From: BOG-1155 sp050012495
Lineage (GTDB): Bacteria; Desulfobacterota; Syntrophorhabdia; Syntrophorhabdales; WCHB1-27
Direction: 5' to 3'
Assembly: GCA_050012495.1 (NCBI GenBank)
Contig: JBEKHB010000023.1
Location: 11,284-75,283, forward strand
Length of the DNA: 64,000 bases
In this document: positions 26,090 to 34,959 of the stretch, piece by piece
Layout of the letters: the number at the start of each line of letters is the position of its first letter
How positions within the stretch are numbered: position 1 is the first letter of the stretch
Notes under the pieces: generated by a model
Seen by the model: the letters and a program-made list of their open reading frames with translations, nothing else
Told to the model about the DNA's origin: nothing
The model's database searches: none
Program-made: the position numbers and the translations under genes

Positions 26090-27957
26090 TGCTGCTCGAT
26101 GCCATCACCACGCCGCGAGACATAAAAGAGCTGACGCCCCTTCAGCTCGCGAGCCTGGCTGACGAGATAAGGGACCTTATTATCCGCACGATCTCGAAGA
26201 CCGGCGGTCATCTTTCGTCAAACCTGGGTATCGTCGAGCTTACCCTTGCCCTCCATTACGTCTTCAATACGCCCGATGACAAGATCATATGGGATGTGGG
26301 TCACCAGTGCTATACGCACAAGATCCTCACCGAAAGAAAGGACCGTTTCGGCACCATCAGGCAAAACGGGGGTCTCTCCGGTTTCCCCTGTAGAAAAGAG
26401 AGCATTTACGACGCCTTTGACACCGGACATGCGAGCAACTCCATCTCAATCGCAACGGGTCTTGCCGAGGCAAAAAAGAAGAACAATCAGACCCACCGCA
26501 TTGTCGCGGTCATAGGCGACGGCTCCCTCACCGGCGGTATGTCGTTCGAAGCGCTCAACCATGCGGGGCACCTGAAAAGCGATATCATCGTCGTCCTGAA
26601 CGACAACGAAATGTCCATCTCGAAAAATGTCGGCGCCCTCTCCGCCCATCTCAACAGGATTATGACGGGCGAGTTCATGAGCGGCCTGAGGGAGGACATC
26701 AAGCATACGATCCGCAACCTGCCTGCCTTCGGAGACAAGGTCTACAAAGCGGCCCGCTATTTTGAGGAAGCGGTCAAAGGCCTTGTGACGCCGGGCCTCC
26801 TCTTCGAGGAGCTCGGTTTTCAGTATGTGGGGCCGGTAGACGGCCACAACCTGAACCATCTGATCCTCAACCTCGCAAACATCAAGAAGCTCAAAGGGCC
26901 TATCCTGATCCATGTCGTGACGAAGAAAGGGAAAGGATACGAGCCGGCGTCGAAAGACCCCGCATTATTTCACGGTATCTCCGAGTTCAATATTGCGACC
27001 GGCGCGCCGGTGCGAAATGGAAAGCGCACATTTACCGATATCTTCGGTGAAACGCTGATCCAGCTTGCATCGCAGGATGAAAGGATCATAGCAATTACCG
27101 CCGCCATGGGGCTCGGCACGGGTCTCGAAGAATTTTCGAAGCTTTTCCGCGGGCGCTTTTATGACATCGGCATCGCCGAGGCCCATGGGGTCACCTTTGC
27201 CGCCGCCCTCGCCCTGGGCGGGATGAGACCCTTTGTTGCCATGTACTCTACGTTCCTTCAGCGCGGCTTCGACCAGGTCATCGAGGATGTCTGCCTGCAG
27301 GAGCTGCCCGTGGTCTTTGCCGTCGACAGGAGCGGTATCGTCGGCCAGGATGGCCCTACGCATCACGGCAGCTTCGACATGTCCTATCTGCGCCACATTC
27401 CGCATATGATACTTATGAGCCCCAAGGATGAAAACGAGCTCAAACAGATGCTCTTCTCCGCAACCGTCTACGAGAGGCCCGTCGCTGTCCGCTATCCCAG
27501 AGGCGAAGCCATAGGTGTCCCGGTTGAGAGCGGGTTTACGGAGATCCCCCTGGGGAAATGGGAGATCCTCCGGACGGGTGCGGATGTGACGCTCATCGGG
27601 TGCGGTCCGGTGGTCCATTCGTGCCTGCAGGCCGCGGAGGAGCTCGAAAAAGAAGAGGGCATCAGTGCCGCGGTGATCAACGGGCGGTTCGTAAAACCTA
27701 TGGACAGGGAGATGCTCGTCGATTTCGCCACCCGTACCGGGCGGATCGTGACGCTGGAGGAGAATTCCGCCATAGGGGGGTTTGGAAGCGGGGTCATGGA
27801 AATACTTTCCGAGGAAGGCGTGGTCGTGCCCGTGAAAATAATAGGCTTGCCTGATCGATTCCTGCCCCATGCATCGCAAAAGCTCCTGCGGCAACAGGTG
27901 GGCCTGGACAAGGACGGCATAAAGAAGACTGTAACGCATTGGCTAAATTCAGAATAG
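26089..27957 (+). CDS. dxs: 1-deoxy-D-xylulose-5-phosphate synthase
   Basis: First enzyme of the MEP isoprenoid pathway; thiamine-diphosphate dependent, condensing pyruvate with glyceraldehyde 3-phosphate. 622 residues. Visible are GHLSSNLGIVELTLALHYVF, WDVGHQCYTHKIL, the ThDP motif GDGSLTGGMSFEALNHAG ending in VVLNDNEMSIS, DIGIAEAHGVTFAAALA and RSGIVGQDGPTHHGSFD. Full length. The ATG overlaps the ispA stop (TGATG). Confidence 0.96.
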   Translation: MLLDAITTPRDIKELTPLQLASLADEIRDLIIRTISKTGGHLSSNLGIVELTLALHYVFNTPDDKIIWDVGHQCYTHKILTERKDRFGTIRQNGGLSGFPCRKESIYDAFDTGHASNSISIATGLAEAKKKNNQTHRIVAVIGDGSLTGGMSFEALNHAGHLKSDIIVVLNDNEMSISKNVGALSAHLNRIMTGEFMSGLREDIKHTIRNLPAFGDKVYKAARYFEEAVKGLVTPGLLFEELGFQYVGPVDGHNLNHLILNLANIKKLKGPILIHVVTKKGKGYEPASKDPALFHGISEFNIATGAPVRNGKRTFTDIFGETLIQLASQDERIIAITAAMGLGTGLEEFSKLFRGRFYDIGIAEAHGVTFAAALALGGMRPFVAMYSTFLQRGFDQVIEDVCLQELPVVFAVDRSGIVGQDGPTHHGSFDMSYLRHIPHMILMSPKDENELKQMLFSATVYERPVAVRYPRGEAIGVPVESGFTEIPLGKWEILRTGADVTLIGCGPVVHSCLQAAEELEKEEGISAAVINGRFVKPMDREMLVDFATRTGRIVTLEENSAIGGFGSGVMEILSEEGVVVPVKIIGLPDRFLPHASQKLLRQQVGLDKDGIKKTVTHWLNSE

Positions 27958-28670
27958 ATATCCTCCTCGCAGAGAAGGGTCTCGCCGAATCAAGAGAAAA
28001 GGCAAAAGTGCTGGTCATGGCCGGCGTCGTCTTCCTGAACGGGGAGCGGGTATCGAAGGCCGATAGGGTTGTCGACGAGGAGGCATCGATAGAAGTGCGG
28101 AGCAATCCTCTCCTCTACGTCGGCTACGGCGGCGTCAAGCTTGAGGAGGCACTCACACACTTCGGGATAGATATTATCGGGAAAACCGCGGTCGACATCG
28201 GCGCTTCGACCGGCGGCTTTGTCGATTGCCTGCTTCAGGCCGGCGCTTCCAGGGTTTACGCAATCGACGTGGGTACCCATCAACTCCACGAAAAGCTGAG
28301 AAAGGACCCGAGGGTCGTTGTGCGGGAAAACGTGAACGCCAGATACCTCACGCGTGAAGACATAGGCGAGAGGGCGGGTATCATCACCGTCGATGTCTCC
28401 TTCATCTCGCTGAAAAAGATCATCCCCGCGGTGCTGCCGCTTCTCGCGCCCGGAGGGTTCCTCGTGACGCTGGTCAAGCCGCAGTTCGAGGTAGGGCGCT
28501 ACCAGGTAGGCAAGGGCGGGATCGTGAAGGACGAGGAACGAATAAGGGCCGTGATCGATGACATAACGCAGTTCGGCCAGCAGTGCGGCTTGCGGGCCGG
28601 CGGCATCGTGGAGGCGCCGAGGGAGAAAAGGAGAAAGAACAAGGAGTACTTCATTCTATGGGAAAGGTGA
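27939..28670 (+). CDS. TlyA-family rRNA 2'-O-methyltransferase/haemolysin
   Basis: 243-residue protein with an N-terminal S4-type RNA-binding domain (RIDILLAEKGLAESREKAKVLVMAG) and an FtsJ-like methyltransferase domain (AVDIGASTGGFVDCLLQAGA is the SAM-binding loop; ITVDVSFISLKKI and VKPQFEVG follow). Probably methylates ribosomal RNA. TTG start inside the end of dxs. Confidence 0.88.
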   Translation: MAKFRIDILLAEKGLAESREKAKVLVMAGVVFLNGERVSKADRVVDEEASIEVRSNPLLYVGYGGVKLEEALTHFGIDIIGKTAVDIGASTGGFVDCLLQAGASRVYAIDVGTHQLHEKLRKDPRVVVRENVNARYLTREDIGERAGIITVDVSFISLKKIIPAVLPLLAPGGFLVTLVKPQFEVGRYQVGKGGIVKDEERIRAVIDDITQFGQQCGLRAGGIVEAPREKRRKNKEYFILWER

Positions 28671-29191
28671 AGCTTCCCCCTCCGGTGCAATTTTTTTCGA
28701 GCATTATCTTCGGCGATTCGGGTATACTTTCTCCGGTAGAGGCCGGGCTGGCGCAATTGATCGGCCCCATAGCGGAAAGGACGGACATCGTTTCCTTTTC
28801 CCAATCGGACTACTACCGCCCTGAAATGGGCGAAGGGTTGAAGCGGTGTTTTTTGCTCTTCGAGCCTCTTTTGGAGAGGGACATGCTCGCGGACATCAAG
28901 CTCGGCGCCAACGGGATCGAGCAAACAGGTGCGGAAAACGGGCGGCGGGCGGTCAATGTGGACCCGGGATATATCGCGCTCGAACACGTGGTCCTCGGCA
29001 CAACCAAAGGGTACTCGCACAGGATATACCTTGGGAAAGGCATTTTTGCGGATCTTACCCTGCTTTATGAGAACGGAAGCTATCGTCGTCTGAAGTGGAC
29101 CTATCCGGACTACGGGAGCGATCAATCGATCTTTCTGCTGAACGGGTGGAGAGCACGTTATAAGAGGTTGCTGCGATGCCAAAGAGTATGA
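28658..29191 (+). CDS. DUF4416 family protein
   Basis: 177-residue conserved protein common in deltaproteobacteria and related anaerobes, function unknown. Characteristic parts: KLPPPVQFFSSIIFGD, DYYRPEMG, KRCFLLFEPLLERD, VNVDPGYIALEHVVLGTTK and RIYLGKGIFADLTLLYENG. The ATG at 28658 follows AAGGAGTACTTC; the frame is open further upstream without a better site. Overlaps both neighbours in the operon. Confidence 0.8.
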   Translation: MGKVKLPPPVQFFSSIIFGDSGILSPVEAGLAQLIGPIAERTDIVSFSQSDYYRPEMGEGLKRCFLLFEPLLERDMLADIKLGANGIEQTGAENGRRAVNVDPGYIALEHVVLGTTKGYSHRIYLGKGIFADLTLLYENGSYRRLKWTYPDYGSDQSIFLLNGWRARYKRLLRCQRV

Positions 29192-30039
29192 CCGGTTTTT
29201 CAAAGGTTGAGACGGAGAGTGAGGAAGGCACATGCTATGGAGAAGCAAGGTCGCTCAACAGTCGCTACCTGGAAATATCGCTCAAGATGCCTCGAAGCGC
29301 CTCCGGGTATGAGTCGCGCCTCCGGGAGACGGCCAAGCGGTACGTCAAGCGAGGCAGGCTGGACATCACGATGAAGTGGGATAAAGGTGATGGAACGCTC
29401 TCCGTGCCAAAGGCGAACGAAGAGGCGATCAGGTGGTACGTTGATCTGGCCCGTTACCTGAAAGAGTCGCACGGGATCAAAGGGGACCTGACGGTCGCCG
29501 ACATACTCAACTTCAAGGATATTCTGGTCTACGAAGAGAAATCCGTCCCGGAAGAGATGTTCTTCTCCTGCTTCGAAACCCTGCTCTCTAAATTGAACGT
29601 GGAACGGGAGAGGGAAGGCGAGTTGATTAAGCAAGACCTGATCGAGAGGCTGGAACAGATCCGGGCCGATGGAGAGAGAATTGAAAAAGCCTGGCCGGAG
29701 GCAATCAAGAACCACGAAGAGGTGCTTCGCCAGCGGATCCTGGAGGTGAGCGGGGCCGTGCTTGATGAAGCGCGGGTACTGCAGGAAATGGGGTTTTACA
29801 TGGAAAGGCTCGATATAGCGGAGGAGATAGCAAGGCTGAAAGGGCACGTCCAGCATTTTACCGACACGCTCCATTCCCAGGGAGAGATCGGCCGCAAGCT
29901 TGACTTCATTATCCAGGAAATGGTGAGGGAAACGAACACCATAGCGAGTAAGTCGAACGATCTCTTTATCAGTGAGAGGGCAATTCAGATAAAGGTAGAA
30001 ATAGAAAAGATGAGGGAGCAGGTTCAGAATGTCGAATAG
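29176..30039 (+). CDS. yicC: YicC-family endoribonuclease
   Basis: 287-residue protein of the YicC/YloC family. Hallmarks: MTGFSKVETESEEGTCYGEA and SLNSRYLEISLKMPR at the N-terminus, and RKLDFIIQEMVRETNTIASK and SNDLFISERAIQIKVEIEKMREQVQN at the C-terminus. Family members are RNases linked to RNA turnover and stationary phase. It sits, as usual, next to gmk and rpoZ. Confidence 0.92.
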   Translation: MPKSMTGFSKVETESEEGTCYGEARSLNSRYLEISLKMPRSASGYESRLRETAKRYVKRGRLDITMKWDKGDGTLSVPKANEEAIRWYVDLARYLKESHGIKGDLTVADILNFKDILVYEEKSVPEEMFFSCFETLLSKLNVEREREGELIKQDLIERLEQIRADGERIEKAWPEAIKNHEEVLRQRILEVSGAVLDEARVLQEMGFYMERLDIAEEIARLKGHVQHFTDTLHSQGEIGRKLDFIIQEMVRETNTIASKSNDLFISERAIQIKVEIEKMREQVQNVE

Positions 30040-30607
30040 ATCGGGGCATCTGTTCGTCGTCTCGGGACCGTCGGGCACGGGGAAGAGCAGCATCCTCGAA
30101 CGGTTCCTGAATGAGGACACGCAGACCCGCTTTTCCGTCTCTTATACGACCCGTGCAAAGCGGGACCACGAGGTTGACGGACGGGACTACCGTTTCGTGG
30201 ACGCGGCAAAGTTCCGGGCCATGGTCGGGGAGGGGGAGTTCCTCGAATGGGAGAACGTCCATGGCTACCTTTACGGCACACCCCGGACGGAGGTCTTGCG
30301 GCCCCTTTCAGAGGGGATCGACGTCATACTGGACATCGATGTCAAGGGCGCCCTCACCGTGAAGGAAGAGCGGCCGGAAGCGGTCCTTATATTTATCGAC
30401 ACGCCGTCGCCGGATGAGCTGGTGAGAAGGCTCTCGGCTCGCGGGGAGAAGGAGATAGAGAGGCGGATGCAGCGGGTCAGGGAGGAAGTTGCAAAAAAGG
30501 GACTCTTTACTTATGTCGTGGTAAATGATACTCTTAACAAAGCGTACGCCGAGTTTAAGTCGATTATTGCGGATATAAGGAGACAGCATGGCCAGGATAA
30601 CCGTTGA
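30029..30607 (+). CDS. gmk: Guanylate kinase
   Basis: Phosphorylates GMP to GDP. 192 residues with P-loop SGPSGTGKSS, GMP-binding SYTTRAKRDHEVDGRDYRF and FLEWENVHGYLYGTP, lid DELVRRLSARG. ATG overlaps the yicC end; the 3' end overlaps the rpoZ start. Confidence 0.96.
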   Translation: MSNRSGHLFVVSGPSGTGKSSILERFLNEDTQTRFSVSYTTRAKRDHEVDGRDYRFVDAAKFRAMVGEGEFLEWENVHGYLYGTPRTEVLRPLSEGIDVILDIDVKGALTVKEERPEAVLIFIDTPSPDELVRRLSARGEKEIERRMQRVREEVAKKGLFTYVVVNDTLNKAYAEFKSIIADIRRQHGQDNR

Positions 30608-30827
30608 AGACTGTATGGATAAGGTTGAAAACCGTTTCGAGCTTGTCCATCTCGCCGCAAAGAGGGCGAAGCAGCTCGTCAAGGGGTCGAGGCCTCTGGT
30701 CAAATCGTCAAACAGGGAAGTCGTCACATCCCTGCGGGAAATTGCCGCGGGCGAGGTCTACTTCGAAAAGAAACACGGGCTGGAAGAGAAGGAGATCCCG
30801 TACCAGCTTTCCAACTTCGCTCCCTAG
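30588..30827 (+). CDS. rpoZ: RNA polymerase omega subunit
   Basis: 79 residues with the omega pattern ARITVEDCMDKVENRFELVHLAAKRAKQL and EVVTSLREIAAGEV. Last gene of the xseB-to-rpoZ operon; the gmk-rpoZ pairing is standard. Confidence 0.95.
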   Translation: MARITVEDCMDKVENRFELVHLAAKRAKQLVKGSRPLVKSSNREVVTSLREIAAGEVYFEKKHGLEEKEIPYQLSNFAP

Positions 30828-30942
30828 CCGGGCTTCGTCTAAGGGCACATCTTCGTCGTTGCGCCGCGACAGAAGAAGCTCCGAATCTGCGGGGTCGGAG
30901 GGACAGAGAGCAATGGAAACATCCTTGCCGTGGCCTATCTGC

Positions 30943-31485
30943 TCATTTTCCGGCAATCCCGATTACTCCGCAGCCGATGCGAGGCCCTGAGTTGCCGGCC
31001 GGCTGTGAGGTGAGGTCGTCGGCGTTGCCATGGACAATGACACTGCGACCTATGATGGAATCGCGTCCCTCCAGGGAGAGAAGCGGGTCTGTCCATTCCA
31101 GGTGAGCCTTCCCGTCGGCCACTGCCGCGAGGTTACCGAGGTCCCCCACGTGCCGGTCCTTGGCTGCCGGCGCCCCATGTTGCATCCCTTCAGGATTGAA
31201 GTGACCGCCCGCTGAGTCGCCGTTCAGCGCTGTGCAGTCCCCATACTGATGCACGTGAAATCCGTGAAGGCCGGGCGTCAGCCCCTCGAGGTCGGCGACA
31301 ACCTTGATCCCGTTGTCCACTTTCGTAAAGGTTACAATCCCCTTGACCTTGCTGCCCTGCGTCGGGCTGACAACGGCAATCGCCTTACCTATCCCCTGCT
31401 CGGCCGACCCTTGCCCGCGGACGTAGGCGATGGAGCCGAGGAGCAACAGACCAAGTGAAATAACCAGCACCATACTCTTTCTCAT
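30943..31485 (-). CDS. sodC: Periplasmic Cu/Zn superoxide dismutase
   Basis: Exported enzyme removing superoxide. Signal peptide (MVLVISLGLLLLGSIAYVRG), copper ligands in GLHGFHVHQYGDC, zinc region GGHFNPEGMQHG with RHVGDLGNL, and Arg/Cys in GPRIGCGVIG. The second ATG (31485) is chosen because AAAGGAGG sits 6 bp before it, while the first ATG directly abuts that site. Converges with rpoZ. An oxygen-defence gene in a probable anaerobe. Confidence 0.93.
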   Translation of the reverse strand: MRKSMVLVISLGLLLLGSIAYVRGQGSAEQGIGKAIAVVSPTQGSKVKGIVTFTKVDNGIKVVADLEGLTPGLHGFHVHQYGDCTALNGDSAGGHFNPEGMQHGAPAAKDRHVGDLGNLAAVADGKAHLEWTDPLLSLEGRDSIIGRSVIVHGNADDLTSQPAGNSGPRIGCGVIGIAGK

Positions 31486-31544
31486 ATGCATCCTCCTTTG
31501 CCTGCTCTGGCGAGCCGGGACTTCAAAATCAATGCGTTCTGGCC

Positions 31545-31628
31545 CTATAGAATATCTTCTTCTCCGCCGAGCCCCAGGATAGTCGTCTGTACATCCGTCC
31601 TGCCGAGCTGACGCGTTTTCAGTTCCAT
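31545..31628 (-). pseudogene. 5' fragment of an aldo/keto reductase gene
   Basis: About 27 codons read RQLGRTDVQTTILGLGGE, the N-terminal motif of aldo/keto reductases, then a stop; the remaining ~250 codons are absent. It lies in a decayed stretch between sodC and the MinD-like gene. Confidence 0.55.
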
Positions 31629-31950
31629 GGCTGTATTATAAGACCTGCAGCGTTGTGTGGCAGATGTAACCCCTGAAAGAATAACAAGGGGGGACCGTGT
31701 GTTATTCTTCGGCGTGAAGTGCCTACAAGTCGAGTCCGTTGCCTTCTGACCTTGATCGTGGATTACCGCAAGAAACATGGACGTTGAGGGCGACAAGCAA
31801 TGTCTTGAATGATATCCCCGCCACAAACAATTCTGTCTTGCCGCTCGTAGAAAGGGATGAAAGTTTAGGTTCTCACTTTTGCCTCGGCGGGGGGAGATTC
31901 CGAACAGGCCGTCGGTCCACGAAAGACGAAGAAGACAGAAAAAGACAGGG

Positions 31951-32161
31951 GCGTATCCTGGATCATCAGGTTCACATGGAAGTTGCCGTCACCCGCATGG
32001 CCAAAACTGAGAATAGGGATGCCGAGCTTCTCGCGCACGGCCTCCAATGAACGGATCGGTGTCGGTATTTCGGAGCGGGGGAGAACGACGTCTTCTGCTA
32101 TTTTCAGGGGCGCCACCGTATAGAGCGCCTGGGAGAGCACCCTTCGGGCCTGCCACAGCCT
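31951..32161 (-). pseudogene. 211-bp duplicated fragment of the glcD-type oxidase gene
   Basis: Nearly identical (about five mismatches) to 35178-35388, inside the intact FAD-linked oxidase gene, and in the same orientation. It encodes the LSQALYTVAPLKIAEDVV to GNFHVNLMIQDT segment only, with unrelated sequence on both sides. A dead copy, useful as a recombination footprint. Confidence 0.85.
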
Positions 32162-32181
32162 TGAACACCATATTTGGTCGG

Positions 32182-32952
32182 TTAAGGGGAAATAGCGTGA
32201 GCGATCTGGTTTATCTTGACTGCAGCCCCCGATTCAGGGAAAAGGCGAACGAGTACGGTCTGCTTCATGATAGAACGGGTGACGACTTCATCAAAGGGAA
32301 TGCTGCCGAGATGCCGGGGGGAGAAGTTGAGAAATCGCTTGCATATTGAATCGATGTGATTGAAGACCTTCAGGCCTTCATCGTCGTCACGCACGGAATT
32401 TACGATGATCTCAAAAGACGTCTTCCCATACGTCCGGTAAATCGTCTTTATCATGGCATAGGCATCGGTAATGCTGGTCAGGTCCTTGCTCACAATAACA
32501 AAGTTTCGCGCTGCAAAGAGGTTGAATTGGAGTACCGTATCAGAAATGCCGGCGCCTATATCGCAAAAGACGTAATCGTATCCCTCGGATACCTGCGTTA
32601 TGATGTCTTTGAGCTTCTCGATATGCTCATGGAGTAACTGGGCCATCTCTCTGACACCGGAACTTGCCGGGAGGAAGTCAAATCCCGCCTCTGTCCGTAT
32701 TAGTACATCACGGACATCGACATCACCAAAGATAACGTCTTTCAGATTCCTGCGCGGGTTTATGCCCAGCATGATGTCAATATTCGCCAGCCCAAGATCA
32801 CAATCTATTACGAGGACCCGTTTGCCTTTTTCCGATAAGGACGCAGCAAGGTTTATGGTGATGCATGTCTTTCCCACGCCGCCTTTTCCGCTGGCCACAG
32901 AAATGATTACAGGGCTATTCTCGGCCACGAGTCTTTCCTCCAGGTGAAACAT
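32182..32952 (-). CDS. MinD/FlhG-type P-loop ATPase
   Basis: 256-residue deviant-Walker ATPase of the MinD/ParA family. SVASGKGGVGKT at residues 18-29, VIDCDLGLANIDIMLG, and the second-lobe CDIGAGISDT. The domain composition and lack of a C-terminal amphipathic MinD helix fit FlhG/FleN-like ATPases. Translationally coupled (TAATG) to the GGDEF gene upstream, suggesting a joint role in cell-pole or motility signalling. No flagellar genes are in view. Confidence 0.82.
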   Translation of the reverse strand: MFHLEERLVAENSPVIISVASGKGGVGKTCITINLAASLSEKGKRVLVIDCDLGLANIDIMLGINPRRNLKDVIFGDVDVRDVLIRTEAGFDFLPASSGVREMAQLLHEHIEKLKDIITQVSEGYDYVFCDIGAGISDTVLQFNLFAARNFVIVSKDLTSITDAYAMIKTIYRTYGKTSFEIIVNSVRDDDEGLKVFNHIDSICKRFLNFSPRHLGSIPFDEVVTRSIMKQTVLVRLFPESGAAVKINQIAHAISP

Positions 32953-33809
32953 TACTGATAGTCTGTGAATAGGGCATCTTTTTCATCACGGTTCACTTCA
33001 TTGTCCTCGAAAGTAATCTTTTTCCAGTTGTGATCAATATGGATTTGGTTCTTGCCGCCCCCTTTTGCCTCATACATTGCCATGTCTGCAGCGCGAACAA
33101 ATTCATTCATACTGTATGGAGAGAAAGAGGTGTACTCCGCGATACCAATGCTCAAAGAGATAGGAGGATTGCTTTTTTGCGGCATATCAGCCACTATGTT
33201 TTTCAGCCGTTCACCTGTTTTTAACGCATCGGTAACCGACGTGGCCGGCATGATAAGGGCAAATTCATCGCCTCCGTAACGACATGGCAGATCCGTGGAC
33301 CGGGAGCTATTATGCATGATTCTCCCGAATTCCTCGAGGAATTTATCGCCTTCGAGATGCCCGAAGGTGTCATTGAGACATTTGAAATTATCAAGGTCAA
33401 TCATCATAAGGGTACAGGAATCGCGTGTCCTTTTTGTTCTTGCCATCTCAGTCGCCAGTTGCATCCAAAAAAACCGTTTATTGCTGAGACCGGTAAGGTT
33501 GTCGATCAAAGAGAGGGACCGAAGTTTTGCGTTTTCTTTATGAAGCTCCTTGATCTTTTGAAGGAGATCGTCTTCCATGCGCATTGTAATATGTGGTGTT
33601 GCCCCGAGTACTTCTTCATCAAAAGGGGTTGAGCCATTGCACAAAACAATTATGGAAACCTGCTTTTTGGTGGTACCTTCCGTTATGAAACGAGAAGTCT
33701 CTTCGTATTCCTTAAGAAGATCATGTACGGTTTTTCTCTCATTTCTGCGAGTTAAGTCATTGTGACTTTTTCGAGTAACCGTCACGTGTCTATTTCTTGC
33801 TGATCCCAT
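32952..33809 (-). CDS. GGDEF-domain diguanylate cyclase
   Basis: 285-residue protein. An N-terminal helical region of about 110 residues (no membrane helix) leads into a GGDEF domain: SLIDNLTGLSNKRFF, MMIDLDNFKCLNDTFGH, active site RYGGDEFALI, LSIGIAEY and ADMAMYEAKGGGKN. The active site is intact, so it should make cyclic-di-GMP. A cyclic-di-GMP riboswitch controls a surface protein gene elsewhere in this window. In one operon with the MinD-like gene. Confidence 0.9.
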   Translation of the reverse strand: MGSARNRHVTVTRKSHNDLTRRNERKTVHDLLKEYEETSRFITEGTTKKQVSIIVLCNGSTPFDEEVLGATPHITMRMEDDLLQKIKELHKENAKLRSLSLIDNLTGLSNKRFFWMQLATEMARTKRTRDSCTLMMIDLDNFKCLNDTFGHLEGDKFLEEFGRIMHNSSRSTDLPCRYGGDEFALIMPATSVTDALKTGERLKNIVADMPQKSNPPISLSIGIAEYTSFSPYSMNEFVRAADMAMYEAKGGGKNQIHIDHNWKKITFEDNEVNRDEKDALFTDYQ

Positions 33810-33986
33810 TGTCCGGACATGCCCGTTCTATCAACGACTTCATACATGATATATCGACAGTTTGCCGACTTAACTAAAGCCGATCTGATGGACGTGGGGT
33901 CGACTGTGAAGGCGCCTCCCATGTAACGGCACGTGGAAACGACGGAAGTAAGTCTTTCTGTTCCACCCGCTTTGCCAATGACTAGC

Positions 33987-34016
33987 AGAAAGAAAGCCGG
34001 CCGAAAGGCCCGCCCG
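33987..34016 (-). terminator. Probable intrinsic terminator of the thioesterase gene
   Basis: On the minus strand, a GGCC-TTTC-GGCC stem with GC-rich flanks is followed by GGCTTTCTTTCT, starting about 10 bp after the thioesterase stop. The rest of 33810-33986 shows nothing I recognise. Confidence 0.45.
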
Positions 34017-34026
34017 GTGTCTCGAT

Positions 34027-34674
34027 TTATTTCTTTTTCGGTTTCACTGCTGTTTTTTTTGCTTTCGGCTTCGCAGGGACGGCCTTGCCGGCGGCCGCTG
34101 CCTTTAGGGCTGCTCCTGCGGAGAATTCAGGAGCCTCTTTAGCAGCTATCTTGATCTCTCCGCTGCCGGGCCGAAGAATCAGGCACGTGACCACGCCATG
34201 CGCATAAAGCACGCCTTTGCTGTCGGTGAGCCTCCCATCGGCCGTTGCCGTGCGATTGCCTGCATGGATGACGCGTCCTTCACACCGCATGTTCCCTGTC
34301 TCAACCTTTATGCCACGGACAAAATTCACCTTGATCTCCAGAGTCGTCAGTTCGGTCTGAGCCGACAGAGTCGTATGGATGGCACATGCCATTGCCGAGT
34401 CAAGGGCCGTACAGGCGAGCCCACCGTGGATCATACCTACGGGGTTGCACTGGTATTCAGCGGGGGTGAGCTCCAAGACAACGCGGCCCTCCTCAACATC
34501 AAGAAACTTAAAATTGAACAGGCGATACATGGGCGGCATAGGACTGCGGCCGTCCTTCAAGACCCGCAGATAATCAAGGCCGCTCATCGTCTTGATCGCT
34601 TGCGCACTGACCTCCGGGTCACTCCATGTGATGATGTGGCGATGTTCCACCGGACCGGTTTCCATCCTCTTCAT
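34027..34674 (-). CDS. PaaI-type hotdog thioesterase with Lys/Ala-rich tail
   Basis: Acyl-CoA thioesterase of about 215 residues. The hotdog core includes ECNPVGMIHGG-like PAEYQCNPVGMIHGGLACTALDSAM, the family active-site region, and TLEIKVNFVRGI. After about residue 165 comes an unusual Ala/Lys/Pro-rich tail (AGKAVPAKPKAKKTAVKPKKK-like, histone-like composition), which normal PaaI proteins lack. The ATG at 34674 follows GGAGAAGCC; a longer start nine codons upstream is less likely. Confidence 0.8.
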   Translation of the reverse strand: MKRMETGPVEHRHIITWSDPEVSAQAIKTMSGLDYLRVLKDGRSPMPPMYRLFNFKFLDVEEGRVVLELTPAEYQCNPVGMIHGGLACTALDSAMACAIHTTLSAQTELTTLEIKVNFVRGIKVETGNMRCEGRVIHAGNRTATADGRLTDSKGVLYAHGVVTCLILRPGSGEIKIAAKEAPEFSAGAALKAAAAGKAVPAKPKAKKTAVKPKKK

Positions 34675-34959
34675 GGCGGCTTCTCCATACGGTAACCTCA
34701 ACGGGTCTCGGAACGTAGCAAATCTGGAGCGCTCACGGGTAGAGTGGAGAGCCGGCGCCGGGAGACGTAGGGGCGTACCGTTGTCTCATTATGTACGTTC
34801 TTATTCACCGGACCAGCGTCTTAGCCTTTCCGCTGCCATCTCCTTGTCTCTAAATTATTAGAGAGATGGCGCAAAATTACAACAACTATATTCAGGCTTT
34901 CCGTTTGTAATATGGAAAATCTTATGAGGCCGGGCAACCATTTTGGGAGGTCCGAGTGC

